Source: Paraburkholderia diazotrophica (GTDB taxonomy: Bacteria; Pseudomonadota; Gammaproteobacteria; Burkholderiales; Burkholderiaceae). From it: a DNA stretch of 64,000 nt. Position 1 is the first letter of the stretch; each line of letters begins with the position of its first letter. The notes beneath the pieces were generated by a model. It worked only from the letters and a program-made list of their open reading frames with translations. It ran no database searches and was not told the origin of the DNA. The DNA lies in the NCBI RefSeq assembly GCF_900108945.1, contig NZ_FNYE01000006.1:1-64000 (forward strand), in the 5' to 3' direction. A program made the position numbers and the translations under genes. This document shows, piece after piece, positions 1 through 7,603 of this stretch.

Positions 1-36
1 GCTAGTACAACATCCCGTAAATTGCTTGATTAATTA
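1..36 (+). repeat. Left terminal inverted repeat of the IS630 element
   Basis: About 36 bp. It matches the inverted complement of 1445-1480 at nearly all positions over the first 22 bases and then again in a TTGA-TAATTA block. Confidence 0.85.
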
Positions 37-383
37 TCCGACTGTAAATAGGGCTGCAGGAGCGTGACGACGACATCGGCCATCTCCTCGAGCGAGCCGG
101 TTCCGGGCAGCGGTTCCCAACGACCACTATGGCTGCGGAAGGCAGCGCCATAACGATTGCGGCCGAGCTCTGTGAGGCGCGCCACAACAGTGGGCTCCTC
201 ATCGTCCAGACGTTTGATCAGCAGGTGACGTCCGTAGGCTTGCGTAACAATTTGGTCATGGCCGAGCAAGGTGCGTAGTTGACGCTGAAGTTCGGCCGCG
301 TAATGTTTGGTGGGTATGGCTGGCACGTCGGTCCCCTCGATTACGTTGCGCCGGTTTGTAGTGGGTAGCCCCGGAAACTCCAT
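30..383 (-). CDS. Hypothetical passenger protein inside the IS630 element
   Basis: A 117-residue protein encoded after the transposase. Its ATG lies 43 nt inside the 3' end of the transposase gene in another frame, which suggests translational coupling, and its stop lies close to the left terminal repeat. I do not recognise the family. The protein is soluble-looking, with an acidic C-terminal half, conserved-looking WEPLPGTGS and EEMADVVVTLL stretches, and no membrane segment. Its position between transposase and IS end means it moves with the element. It could be an accessory factor or a captured cargo gene. That it is a real gene rests on its length, the coupling, and plausible composition. 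Confidence 0.55.
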   Translation of the reverse strand: MEFPGLPTTNRRNVIEGTDVPAIPTKHYAAELQRQLRTLLGHDQIVTQAYGRHLLIKRLDDEEPTVVARLTELGRNRYGAAFRSHSGRWEPLPGTGSLEEMADVVVTLLQPYLQSDN

Positions 384-1423
384 TTGAAGGGGCGCGCTGC
401 CTGATTATGCTGGCGGATAAACTGCGCGGTTCGCTCGCGCAGGTGCGCGGTGCTGGTATGGCTGGCATGGCGCAATACCCGGCGCGTGTAGCGCGCAAAC
501 CATAGTTCAATCTGATTGACCCAACTCGCGTGCAACGGCGTGAAGTGGAAGTGAAACCGCTTGCCATGTCGCGCATTGAACGGCTGCCAGACGGCCTGGG
601 CGCGGTGCGTGTTCAGGTTGTCCCAAACCACGTGCACCTGCTTGCCCGGGTATGCAGCAGCCACGCGCTCCATGAAGGCTACCAGATCGTCCTGGGTACG
701 CCGCTCGCGGCACTCTGCCAACACCTTTCCCGTGTGCACATCCAGCGCAGCAATCAACGCCTGGGTACCGTGGCGGATATATTCAAACTCCCGACGACGC
801 AGCCGTCCCGCCGCCGGTGCACGCCCCGGATGCTTGCGCTCGATGGCCTGGATACCTGTCTTCTCGTCGATGCTGAGCACCACCGCGTTTTTGGGCGCCT
901 TGCGATACAGCTTGCAAATTACATTGACCTTCTCGCGAAAGGCGGGGTCGGGACTGTGTAGCCATTGCTGCACCCGGTGCGGGCGCACGTCGCCGGCCTG
1001 CAAGATCCGCTGAACATGGCTACGGCTGATCTGTTCGACGATGCCGCGCTCGATTGCGCGCGTCACGATCTCGTCGAGCGTCGGCGTGAGCCGCCCCTGC
1101 GGTTCCTGCGCTTCGCAAGCCAACGCAATCAATTGCAGTCGCGTTTCCTGCGCAATGCGCGGCGGACGGCCACTGCGCTCACCTTCCCGAATGCCCTGTG
1201 CGCCTTGCCGCGCAATGCGCTTGCGCCACGTGCTGACCGTCTGCACCGATACGCCGAGCTCTCGCGCAATCACAGTATTCGAGTGTCCCTCATGTGCCCA
1301 CAACGCAATCCGAGCCCGCATCACATCCCGCTGCGGGGCCGTCTTCTGTGCGATCAGCGACAGGAGTTTCTCTTTTTCTTTCTTCGTCAGCTTCACTGAC
1401 GTTGCGTGACGGCCTCGGCTCAT
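341..1423 (-). CDS. IS630-family transposase (DDE)
   Basis: A 360-residue transposase. The N-terminus holds a helix-turn-helix of the Homeodomain-like/HTH_29 type (around residues 45-75, GHSNTVIARELGVSVQTVSTW), followed by a second winged-helix region. The C-terminal RNase H-like DDE domain shows its acidic residues in the family contexts: D186 (LSIDEKT), D268 (VVWDNLNTH) and E306 (WVNQIELWF). The length is normal for the family and no frameshift is seen, so the element may be active. The start codon lies just inside the right terminal repeat. Its 3' end overlaps the passenger gene. Confidence 0.95.
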   Translation of the reverse strand: MSRGRHATSVKLTKKEKEKLLSLIAQKTAPQRDVMRARIALWAHEGHSNTVIARELGVSVQTVSTWRKRIARQGAQGIREGERSGRPPRIAQETRLQLIALACEAQEPQGRLTPTLDEIVTRAIERGIVEQISRSHVQRILQAGDVRPHRVQQWLHSPDPAFREKVNVICKLYRKAPKNAVVLSIDEKTGIQAIERKHPGRAPAAGRLRRREFEYIRHGTQALIAALDVHTGKVLAECRERRTQDDLVAFMERVAAAYPGKQVHVVWDNLNTHRAQAVWQPFNARHGKRFHFHFTPLHASWVNQIELWFARYTRRVLRHASHTSTAHLRERTAQFIRQHNQAARPFKWSFRGYPLQTGAT

Positions 1424-1444
1424 CCCGACATGATAACCAAGGTT

Positions 1445-1480
1445 TAATTATTCAACGTATTTACGGGATGTCGTACTAGC
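1445..1480 (-). repeat. Right terminal inverted repeat of the IS630 element
   Basis: Partner of the repeat at 1-36. It lies 22 bp upstream of the transposase start, so it probably also carries or adjoins the transposase promoter. Confidence 0.85.
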
Positions 1481-1800
1481 TGCGGCGGCTGTAGCAGCAA
1501 CGCTTGCTCGCCGCGATGGACACGAGCGTAGAGGCGCTCCAGACGTGCGTACTCAATGCCTTGGCCGACGTGAAGGACGAGCGGAGCATTGCTCGTAGTA
1601 CGCGTGGGGAGCATGTGCTCCACTTCCGTGATGGACATCAAGCGCTCATCTTGGCATTTCGCCTTGATACGATCGCCTACTACGATCTTCGCTATTGGAT
1701 GCAGTAGGCTCGCAAACGGATTAAGCGCTCGCGTATGCGACGAATGGGTGAACACGTCTTCGCCCACGGGCTGTTCTTCGAGTCCGACCGGCAATTGCAT
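1481..1800 (-). pseudogene. Unknown gene truncated by the IS630 insertion
   Basis: The ATG at 1798-1800 has a clear ribosome site (AGTGAGGA, 8 nt upstream), which argues that it is a real gene. About 106 codons run to the IS junction. The frame then enters the IS and stops at 1444 after eleven foreign residues. I do not recognise the product; visible stretches include HPIAKIVVGDRIKAKC and EYARLERLYARVHRGEQALL. It lies 57 nt downstream of the BCCP-like gene on the same strand, so it is the last readable gene of that operon. How much is missing cannot be told, since the other side of the IS is outside the window. Confidence 0.6.
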
Positions 1801-1857
1801 GTGAATGTCCTCACTATTTGTTGAATAGTAGTGCGAAGTAATATAGCCGATAAAAGG

Positions 1858-2310
1858 CTATGTAATGCGTACAAGGGGCTGCCCATACTCGACGGCTTCT
1901 CCTTCTTCGACCAATACTGATTCGATCGTTCCGGCAAAGTCGGAGCGAATTGCATACATGAGTCGCATCACTTCCACGCTACCAACCGCCTGACCGGCTT
2001 CGATTTTCTCCCCGACTGTTGAGAGCGGCACGCCGTCGTGCCGGGCGCCTCGGTAGAACCGACCGACCATCGGCGAAGCGACGATGCGCGTCGGTGCCGC
2101 GCACGGCAACCCAGATCGCGGTGCCCCGGCGGGCGCAGCTGCCGCTACGTCGGGCTCGACGCCCATCGCTGCGTGTGCGGCAGCGGCCATTCCCGGCTGA
2201 GGGTGATTCCGCACGATGAGCGTCATGCCCATCGCGTCCTCGAAGTGGAGTTCGGACAACGACGATTTGACGACGAGGCCGACAGCGCGTCGGATGCGGC
2301 GGATGTTCAT
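1858..2310 (-). CDS. BCCP-like protein lacking the biotin-accepting lysine
   Basis: This 150-residue protein has the architecture of AccB, the biotin carboxyl carrier of acetyl-CoA carboxylase: a short N-terminal part, an Ala/Pro-rich linker (about 40-72), and a C-terminal biotinyl/lipoyl domain opening with SPMVGRFYR. In AccB the modified lysine sits in a VEAMKMM context. Here the same place reads VEVMRLM, with Arg at residue 116 (codon CGA). The protein therefore cannot be biotinylated in the normal way. It follows the thioesterase gene by 20 nt in the same direction, so a role in a small acyl-processing or natural-product operon is more likely than primary fatty-acid synthesis. A degenerate paralogue is the alternative. 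Confidence 0.8.
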   Translation of the reverse strand: MNIRRIRRAVGLVVKSSLSELHFEDAMGMTLIVRNHPQPGMAAAAHAAMGVEPDVAAAAPAGAPRSGLPCAAPTRIVASPMVGRFYRGARHDGVPLSTVGEKIEAGQAVGSVEVMRLMYAIRSDFAGTIESVLVEEGEAVEYGQPLVRIT

Positions 2311-2330
2311 GATCGAGTCTCTGAGCAGCG

Positions 2331-3113
2331 TCACGCGGCAACCGAGCGAGATACGGGCTGCGCCGCTTGCGTGATGATCGCCGCGACCTCCGCGGCATGG
2401 TCGTGAACGAAAAAGTGTCCTCCTGCGAACGTGTGCTCGGTGCAAGCGACAGTGGTGTACCGGTGCCATTCGACCATTTGTGCGGGAGGAGCGAGTTCGT
2501 CATCGGCGCCGCTCATGACGGTCAACGGGATGGGAAGCGGCGTCGCGTCGTCACACCGGTACTCGTCACAGGCGAGGAAGTCGGCACGCAGCGCTTGCAT
2601 CGCGTGCGAAAGCCATTGCCGGCTATCAAGCGTGCCGCTGCGCACACTACCCAACCGCGTCACCGCTTCGAGAAATTCTTCTTCCTGAGCACACGCCGAG
2701 ATATGCCGTGTGGAGAACAAATGCGGCGGCCGGCACGACGTAATGATGACGTGATTTACACGCGGCCGACCGCGTTGCATGAGCCGGCGAGCCGCTTCGA
2801 CGACCACGATCGCGCCGAGGCTGTGCCCCCAGAGGGTCACACCGAGCGGGGCGCTCGCGGCTCGAGCGTCGATCGCGACGACGGCATGTAACGCCATTTC
2901 GTCGACCGAACGCGGCGCGCGGGCGATGCTGCCGTGCCTACGGCGCGGATAGTTGACGCCGATGAAATTCGCATGCTCGAGCAATCGCACGCGCACAGGA
3001 GCCAACGCGCTCGCACTGCCGCCGGCATGCGGAGCAAAGACAATCGTTGGCTTATCGAATTGCGGTCGCGACCCGGGTGAACTTAAGCACGATAAAAGCG
3101 AATTGGAACTCAT
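2331..3113 (-). CDS. Type II thioesterase (alpha/beta hydrolase)
   Basis: A 260-residue protein of the GrsT/type II thioesterase family, which removes wrong acyl groups from carrier proteins of NRPS or PKS lines. Seen in the sequence: oxyanion motif APHAGG (residues 28-32), nucleophile elbow GHSLG with Ser98, an Asp at 204-205 (SGADDE) and the catalytic His233 in GGHFF. The start at 3113 gives the usual family length; the in-frame upstream ATG adds 16 residues with no homology. It leads a minus-strand operon with the BCCP-like gene and the IS-disrupted gene. No NRPS or PKS gene is seen in the window, so its carrier-protein partner lies elsewhere or was lost. Confidence 0.88.
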   Translation of the reverse strand: MSSNSLLSCLSSPGSRPQFDKPTIVFAPHAGGSASALAPVRVRLLEHANFIGVNYPRRRHGSIARAPRSVDEMALHAVVAIDARAASAPLGVTLWGHSLGAIVVVEAARRLMQRGRPRVNHVIITSCRPPHLFSTRHISACAQEEEFLEAVTRLGSVRSGTLDSRQWLSHAMQALRADFLACDEYRCDDATPLPIPLTVMSGADDELAPPAQMVEWHRYTTVACTEHTFAGGHFFVHDHAAEVAAIITQAAQPVSRSVAA

Positions 3114-3780
3114 CAGTAGTCTTATATCGGGAAAGTTGTATTCGATGGCGAAAGATGCCAATCGTCACGTTGATGCGGTTCGGCGGCTTTTATCGCAGCC
3201 TGAGGACTGGGAAGTCTCTTTCATCTCGAGATATTTGCGTTGTCGCGCGAGGCCGTTTGATTTTCCTGCAAAATGCCTTACTGGGTTGTACAGAGTCGGA
3301 TTCTCTTTCGATTGATTTTTAGGTTGAACCTATCGAAAAAGTAGGTTGCAAAAAGGTTTAAATGTGAATAGACGCTGGTTTCTTCGTTCTTTGCGCTCGG
3401 TAAACAATATCGTCAGCGACGGCATATGCCAGCGCAAGGTCGAAGCCAATCTAGTCCACCCAGCGCCGAAGTAGCAGTACATCGGCATTCGACGGCTTCG
3501 TCGCTTCGAGCCAGCTCTCATGTGAAGAGAATATCGAAAGAAGAGTTTCGGGGTATCCACCCAAGCCATTCTCGTCAAGCGCCCAGCGCAAAGCGAACGC
3601 AATTGCAGGTTCGGCGGGGTCTTTTCGCCTGATACCTACAGTCAGGTGCTGGCTTCGACCGTGTAAGTCAACCGAAGAGAGCCAGCACATATTGATTGTA
3701 GAACGAAGTTCACTAAAAAAATTCAGACAGTTGATTTAGAATTTGCGTAACGAGTGGAGGTAAAATTCCTAAAGAGATAT
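3114..3780. other. Gene-poor stretch, lower G+C, between thioesterase and exporter
   Basis: The base composition is clearly more A/T-rich than the neighbours, especially 3290-3360 and 3690-3785. It must hold the promoter of the thioesterase operon. Apart from one doubtful small reading frame (3451-3690, minus strand) I see no coding potential, no RNA gene and no repeat. Confidence 0.4.
3451..3690 (-). CDS. Doubtful small hypothetical protein (79 aa)
   Basis: An open frame of 79 residues with balanced composition (for example PAIAFALRWALDENGLGGY) on the same strand as the thioesterase operon and the exporter. There is no good ribosome site before the ATG and I do not recognise the sequence. 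It could be a gene remnant. Reported at low confidence because it is the only plausible frame in this gap. Confidence 0.25.
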   Translation of the reverse strand: MCWLSSVDLHGRSQHLTVGIRRKDPAEPAIAFALRWALDENGLGGYPETLLSIFSSHESWLEATKPSNADVLLLRRWVD

Positions 3781-3781
3781 T

Positions 3782-3812
3782 AAAAAGCCCGCTCGAAAGC
3801 ATACGAGCGGGC
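3782..3812 (-). terminator. Rho-independent terminator of the DHA2 exporter gene
   Basis: A 9-bp perfect stem GCCCGCTCG/CGAGCGGGC (3787-3795 with 3104-type partner at 3804-3812) and an 8-nt loop. On the minus strand it is followed by a U run (A-run 3782-3786 on the plus strand). It lies about 70 nt past the exporter stop. Confidence 0.85.
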
Positions 3813-3884
3813 ATGAGCGCAATAATGGCGTTACGGGTATGCAACGACGTCTATTCAACCGGACTCGAACGAACGTGGGTGCGG

Positions 3885-5468
3885 TTACTGAACCGCCGCC
3901 CCCGTTCGAGATTGCCGCGATGCGGGCTCAACGTCCGGTTCTTGCTCCTGAAGGTGGGGCAGCTTCGAATGACTGAGGAAGCCGAACACCATCACGGCCG
4001 ACAGCACGGTGATGCCCGCCAGGACGTATAGCAGCAAACGGAACGCTGCGCCGTAAAGCTTGACGAGATCGGCCGTCGTAGCATGCGCAAGCATTGTCAC
4101 CGCTGTCGACAGATCGCCCATTACCAGTCGGCTAGCCGCCTCGGCCAAGATCCTCGCGTCCACACTCGCAAAGGCGGTCCCGCGGAGCTTCGTCTCGACG
4201 AAGCTTGCGAGCAGCGCCGACACGATGGCGAGCGCGATACCTTCGCCAGCCACACGCGTCGTATTGAAGATGCCTGTCGCCATGCCGGCGCGCTCTTTGG
4301 GGACGACGCTGACAGCCAGGCCGTCCATTAGGCCCCATGGGAAGCTCACGCCTACACCGATCAAAAACATTGCCATTAACATGTGTGCGATCGGCTGTCC
4401 TTGCTCGCATTGCGCGAGCCAGAACTGGCCGCATGCGCACAGCAGCAGACCTGCGCCAGAAATTACGCCCGCCGTAAACCAACGTGTTAGGTAGCCGGCG
4501 AGCATCGGAATTACGAGCATCGGCGCTGAAAGCGCGAACATCATTTGCCCCGCAGCAACGGAACTGTACCCTTCGATGCCGATGAAGCGAACCGGCAGGA
4601 GCACGAGCAGCACGACGTATGAATACGCGGGCGCGGCCGCGAGAAACTGCACCCCGATAAAGCGCGGGTAGCGGAACAATGATAAATCGAGCATGGGGCG
4701 GCGCACCCGGGTTTCGACAAGGACGAATATGGCCGTCACGACGGCCGACGCAGCAAGCAGGCCCAGGACGAGCGGGCTGGTCCAGCGGCTGTCGGGCACA
4801 CGAAGCACTGCGTAGGTAAACAGCGTCAAGCCGCACGTGAAGGTTGCGGCACCTGGCAAATCGAGGCCAGTCGCACCGGGGTCGCGCGTCTCGCGAATGC
4901 ACTTCGCACCAACACAGAGCGCGGTCAGTGTGATGACGGTGACGCTCCAAAACACCGAGCGCCAGCCGAAGTTCGCGATCAACGCGCCAGCGACGATCGG
5001 GCCAAACGCCAGACCGACACCGAAGGTCGTGCCGAGCACGCTGAAGGCACGCGTGCGGGCCTCACCTTCGAATTCTTGTGCGAGCGCCGCGGCGCCCGCC
5101 GATAGCGCCGTTGCACTCGCCACGCCTTGCAGCGCACGTAGCAGGTCCAGGGCGAGCATGCTGGAAGCGCGCGTCGCAACGATTGACGAGAGCGCGAAGC
5201 CAAGGGTGCCGCAGAGAAAGACGCGTTTGCGCCCGAAGAGATCAGCACACGTCCCGGCAACGAGCAAGCAACTGCCGAAGCCCAGCATGAAAGCGTTGGT
5301 CACCCAGTTCAGCGCGAGCGGTGACCCGTCTAGCGCGCGAGCGATCGCCGGGAGCGCGATTGCGGGGCCGGTGAAGCTGACTGGCATCGACAGCCCGGCA
5401 AGGCAGACGGCAACCAGGATCAATATCCTCTCGGTTGGACTATTTGTTTCGACAGCTGGGTTGCGCAT
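3885..5468 (-). CDS. DHA2-type MFS drug/metabolite exporter
   Basis: A 527-residue inner-membrane antiporter with about 14 hydrophobic segments, as in the EmrB/QacA (DHA2) family. Visible signatures are the loop 2-3 motif GTCADLFGRKRVF and the antiporter-type region in TM5 (FGVGLAFGPIVAG). It likely exports a toxic or signalling compound by proton antiport. It is divergent from a LysR regulator (171-bp gap), the usual arrangement for substrate-induced exporters, and has its own terminator. Being near the thioesterase operon, it could export that operon's product, but the A/T-rich gap and the terminator argue for an independent unit. Confidence 0.9.
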   Translation of the reverse strand: MRNPAVETNSPTERILILVAVCLAGLSMPVSFTGPAIALPAIARALDGSPLALNWVTNAFMLGFGSCLLVAGTCADLFGRKRVFLCGTLGFALSSIVATRASSMLALDLLRALQGVASATALSAGAAALAQEFEGEARTRAFSVLGTTFGVGLAFGPIVAGALIANFGWRSVFWSVTVITLTALCVGAKCIRETRDPGATGLDLPGAATFTCGLTLFTYAVLRVPDSRWTSPLVLGLLAASAVVTAIFVLVETRVRRPMLDLSLFRYPRFIGVQFLAAAPAYSYVVLLVLLPVRFIGIEGYSSVAAGQMMFALSAPMLVIPMLAGYLTRWFTAGVISGAGLLLCACGQFWLAQCEQGQPIAHMLMAMFLIGVGVSFPWGLMDGLAVSVVPKERAGMATGIFNTTRVAGEGIALAIVSALLASFVETKLRGTAFASVDARILAEAASRLVMGDLSTAVTMLAHATTADLVKLYGAAFRLLLYVLAGITVLSAVMVFGFLSHSKLPHLQEQEPDVEPASRQSRTGAAVQ

Positions 5469-5639
5469 TCTCGAATCCTTGAACGAAGTTTCCGTTTCGC
5501 CGTAATTTGCAGCGAGTGTGCGTGAGGGCCTACCGGCAGCGCGACGGCGCCGAAGGGCATATTAAAAGACGCGCGACTGTGTTTAAATGAGCCCGCATTC
5601 CGCTCTCTCAGGACAAGTATTCCTTAATCGGCTGTCGTT

Positions 5640-6566
5640 ATGGATTCGCTCAGTGGACTCGTCGCCTTCATCCGTGCCGCGGAAGCCCGCAGTTTCGTTA
5701 CCGCTGCCCGCACGCTCGGGGTTTCCGCGTCAGCCGTCGGAAAAAGCGTTGCGAGACTTGAGGAAAATCTCGGTGTTCGACTTTTTTATCGAAGCACGCG
5801 CCAGATCAACCTGACCGAAGAAGGTTCGGTTTTTTTCGAGCGATGCCGCTATGCCCTTCAGGAAATTCAAGACGCCGAGGCGCAGTTATCGAAAGCGACT
5901 ATTGCGCCGCGAGGCCGCTTGCGGGTCAGCATGCCGGCGATCGGCTACCGCGTAGTGATGCCGATCATTCCGCAGTTTCGCTCGCTCTATCCTGAAGTCG
6001 AACTCGATCTGGATTTCAATGATCGGCTTGTCGATGTCATCGACGAAGGCTTCGACGTCGTCATTCGCGGTGGAGAGCTGGCCGATTCGCGCCTGAAATC
6101 CAGGCACCTCGGGCCGTACCGGTTCGTTGTATGTGCATCACCCGAGTACTTTGCGCGCCATGGCGTGCCGCTGCACGCCGAAGATCTCGCCAATCATGTC
6201 TGCCTGCGCTTCAAGTACCAATCGAGTGGCAAGCTGCAGGATTGGCTGATCGACGGTGTCTTGCCCGTTCAGGGCGCGGGCGCTGCGATTCCACTCGTCC
6301 TGAACAATGCTGAAGCTGTGCTGTCGGCGGCGATCCAGGGACTAGGTATCGCTTATGTGCCGGACTTCGTGGCGCGCGACGCCTTGATGGAGGGACGGTT
6401 GCGCATGGCGTTGGAATCATCGACGACCGTGGAAGGTGTATTTCACGCACTTTGGCCGACAAATCGTCATATGCTGCCCAAGCTGCGGGTATTCGTCGAT
6501 TACCTCGCCGAACATCTGGATGCTATGTCGGGATCAGTCCACGTGCCCTACATTCCGCGCCGATGA
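5640..6566 (+). CDS. LysR-family regulator, divergent from the exporter
   Basis: A 308-residue LysR-type regulator of the CrgA/AaeR-like subgroup. The N-terminal winged helix (residues 3-60) carries a typical helix-turn-helix (FVTAARTLGVSASAVGKSV), followed by the effector-binding domain from about residue 90 (RGRLRVSMPAIGY). It is transcribed away from the DHA2 exporter across a 171-bp gap that must contain both promoters, and it probably controls the exporter and itself. The start ATG at 5640 gives the canonical N-terminus (MDSLSGLVAFIRAAE). Confidence 0.92.
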   Translation: MDSLSGLVAFIRAAEARSFVTAARTLGVSASAVGKSVARLEENLGVRLFYRSTRQINLTEEGSVFFERCRYALQEIQDAEAQLSKATIAPRGRLRVSMPAIGYRVVMPIIPQFRSLYPEVELDLDFNDRLVDVIDEGFDVVIRGGELADSRLKSRHLGPYRFVVCASPEYFARHGVPLHAEDLANHVCLRFKYQSSGKLQDWLIDGVLPVQGAGAAIPLVLNNAEAVLSAAIQGLGIAYVPDFVARDALMEGRLRMALESSTTVEGVFHALWPTNRHMLPKLRVFVDYLAEHLDAMSGSVHVPYIPRR

Positions 6567-7124
6567 TCCCCCTGGTCGTCCGAACGAAGCGACTCATCTG
6601 TGCGCATTTTCCTTGCCAACTGTAGCCAGCGGCACCAGCAAGCCGCTTACCAGACATCAAGTTGACAGACGTTTTTGAAAGCTCGTTTTTTCTCTTTCAA
6701 TGGCGTGTTCTCGCGTCTCAATGGGGCATGATCCTCTTCCGCGATCGACGCGCGTTTCGGTGCACCGTCCTGCCTTTCTGCATCGAGTTTTGAATTCACG
6801 CATATATCGCAGATGTACATTGAACCGGGATGACGGACAACTGGCTCAATCAGTGGAAAGCGCGTGGCCCGATGGGTTTCGGCGGGTTTTCCAATTGCGT
6901 GGCGACACAATTAGTTTCGCGCCGGTGCCCAAATTAATACGGTCTATCGTCGCGGACAAATGTATTTCCGGCGACATCTTTCATAGACATTCGCAAGCGA
7001 AGCTCAAGCGTCCATCGAATCATCAATGATGTGACGCTTGATCGAGATCAGCGGGGGAATTGCAGTACTTTGCTATCTTCATTTCTCTTTGAGAAAGCCA
7101 TACCCGCTGCTTCGAGTTCCCGCT
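6567..7124. other. Gene-free stretch with a short inverted repeat
   Basis: No convincing reading frame. The one visible element is TTGAAAG...CTTTCAA (6675-6700, 12-nt spacer), which lies just after a TTGACA hexamer at 6662-6667. It could be an operator or promoter part for the hemerythrin gene, but no matching -10 box at normal spacing is seen. Confidence 0.35.
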
Positions 7125-7547
7125 ATGTCGACATCTGCAATGCAATGCGCGCCAGTACTTCCTCCCGATCTGCAGCTGGGAGAACCGATAACCGATGCAA
7201 CGCATAGCGAGTTTATTCGCCTGCTCGACGTGGCGGATAACGCCATTGACGAATCGCTCATCGCTTCGCTCGACGCCTGGATCGCACACACTAAAGAACA
7301 CTTCGCACAGGAAGAATCGTGGATGGAAGCATTGGACTTCGGCCCGCGTCATTGCCATGCGGGTCAGCATCGCCATGTGCTGCATGTGGCCGACATGGTG
7401 CGCGCGGAAATAGCCGACAACGGCCGCGTTGACCTGGGCCGGCGACTGTTGAGCGAATTGCGCGTGTGGTTCGCGCATCACGTGAAAACGATGGACGCGA
7501 TGATGGTTGGCTACATGCAGGAACACGGCTTTCCTCAGGCCGCGTGA
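7125..7547 (+). CDS. Bacteriohemerythrin
   Basis: A 140-residue single-domain hemerythrin, a four-helix protein with an oxygen-binding diiron site. The ligand set is complete: H27; H59-x3-E63; H78-x3-H82; H119-x4-D124. It probably binds, senses or stores O2 or NO in the cytoplasm. The start MSTSAMQ at 7125 is chosen because upstream residues have no family match; a second ATG at 7140 is possible. The next gene, a UbiM-like oxygen-dependent hydroxylase, starts 56 nt later, so the pair may be co-transcribed, with the hemerythrin supplying or buffering oxygen. That functional link is inference. Confidence 0.9.
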   Translation: MSTSAMQCAPVLPPDLQLGEPITDATHSEFIRLLDVADNAIDESLIASLDAWIAHTKEHFAQEESWMEALDFGPRHCHAGQHRHVLHVADMVRAEIADNGRVDLGRRLLSELRVWFAHHVKTMDAMMVGYMQEHGFPQAA

Positions 7548-7603
7548 ACGGTACACGAACCACTCTCGTCGATTCACACAACTTCAGACCATCATTCGCT
7601 TAC

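Larger units (their letters stand above)
1..1480. mobile_element. IS630-family insertion sequence, complete
   Basis: The element is bounded by near-perfect terminal inverted repeats: the left end reads GCTAGTACAACATCCCGTAA and the right end, read on the other strand, GCTAGTACGACATCCCGTAA. Both junctions contain a TA (3-4 and 1477-1478) inside CTAG, which fits the TA target preference of IS630/Tc1 elements, so the mobile unit proper may be 5-1476. At about 1.48 kb it is longer than most IS630 copies because it carries a second gene beyond the transposase. The window starts exactly at its left end, so the flank on that side is unseen. The right end interrupts a minus-strand gene. Confidence 0.88.

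Noticed and set aside
6700..7029. Possible 109-residue gene between the LysR and hemerythrin genes
   Set aside because: No ribosome site, no recognisable pattern, and the composition does not resemble the neighbouring genes.
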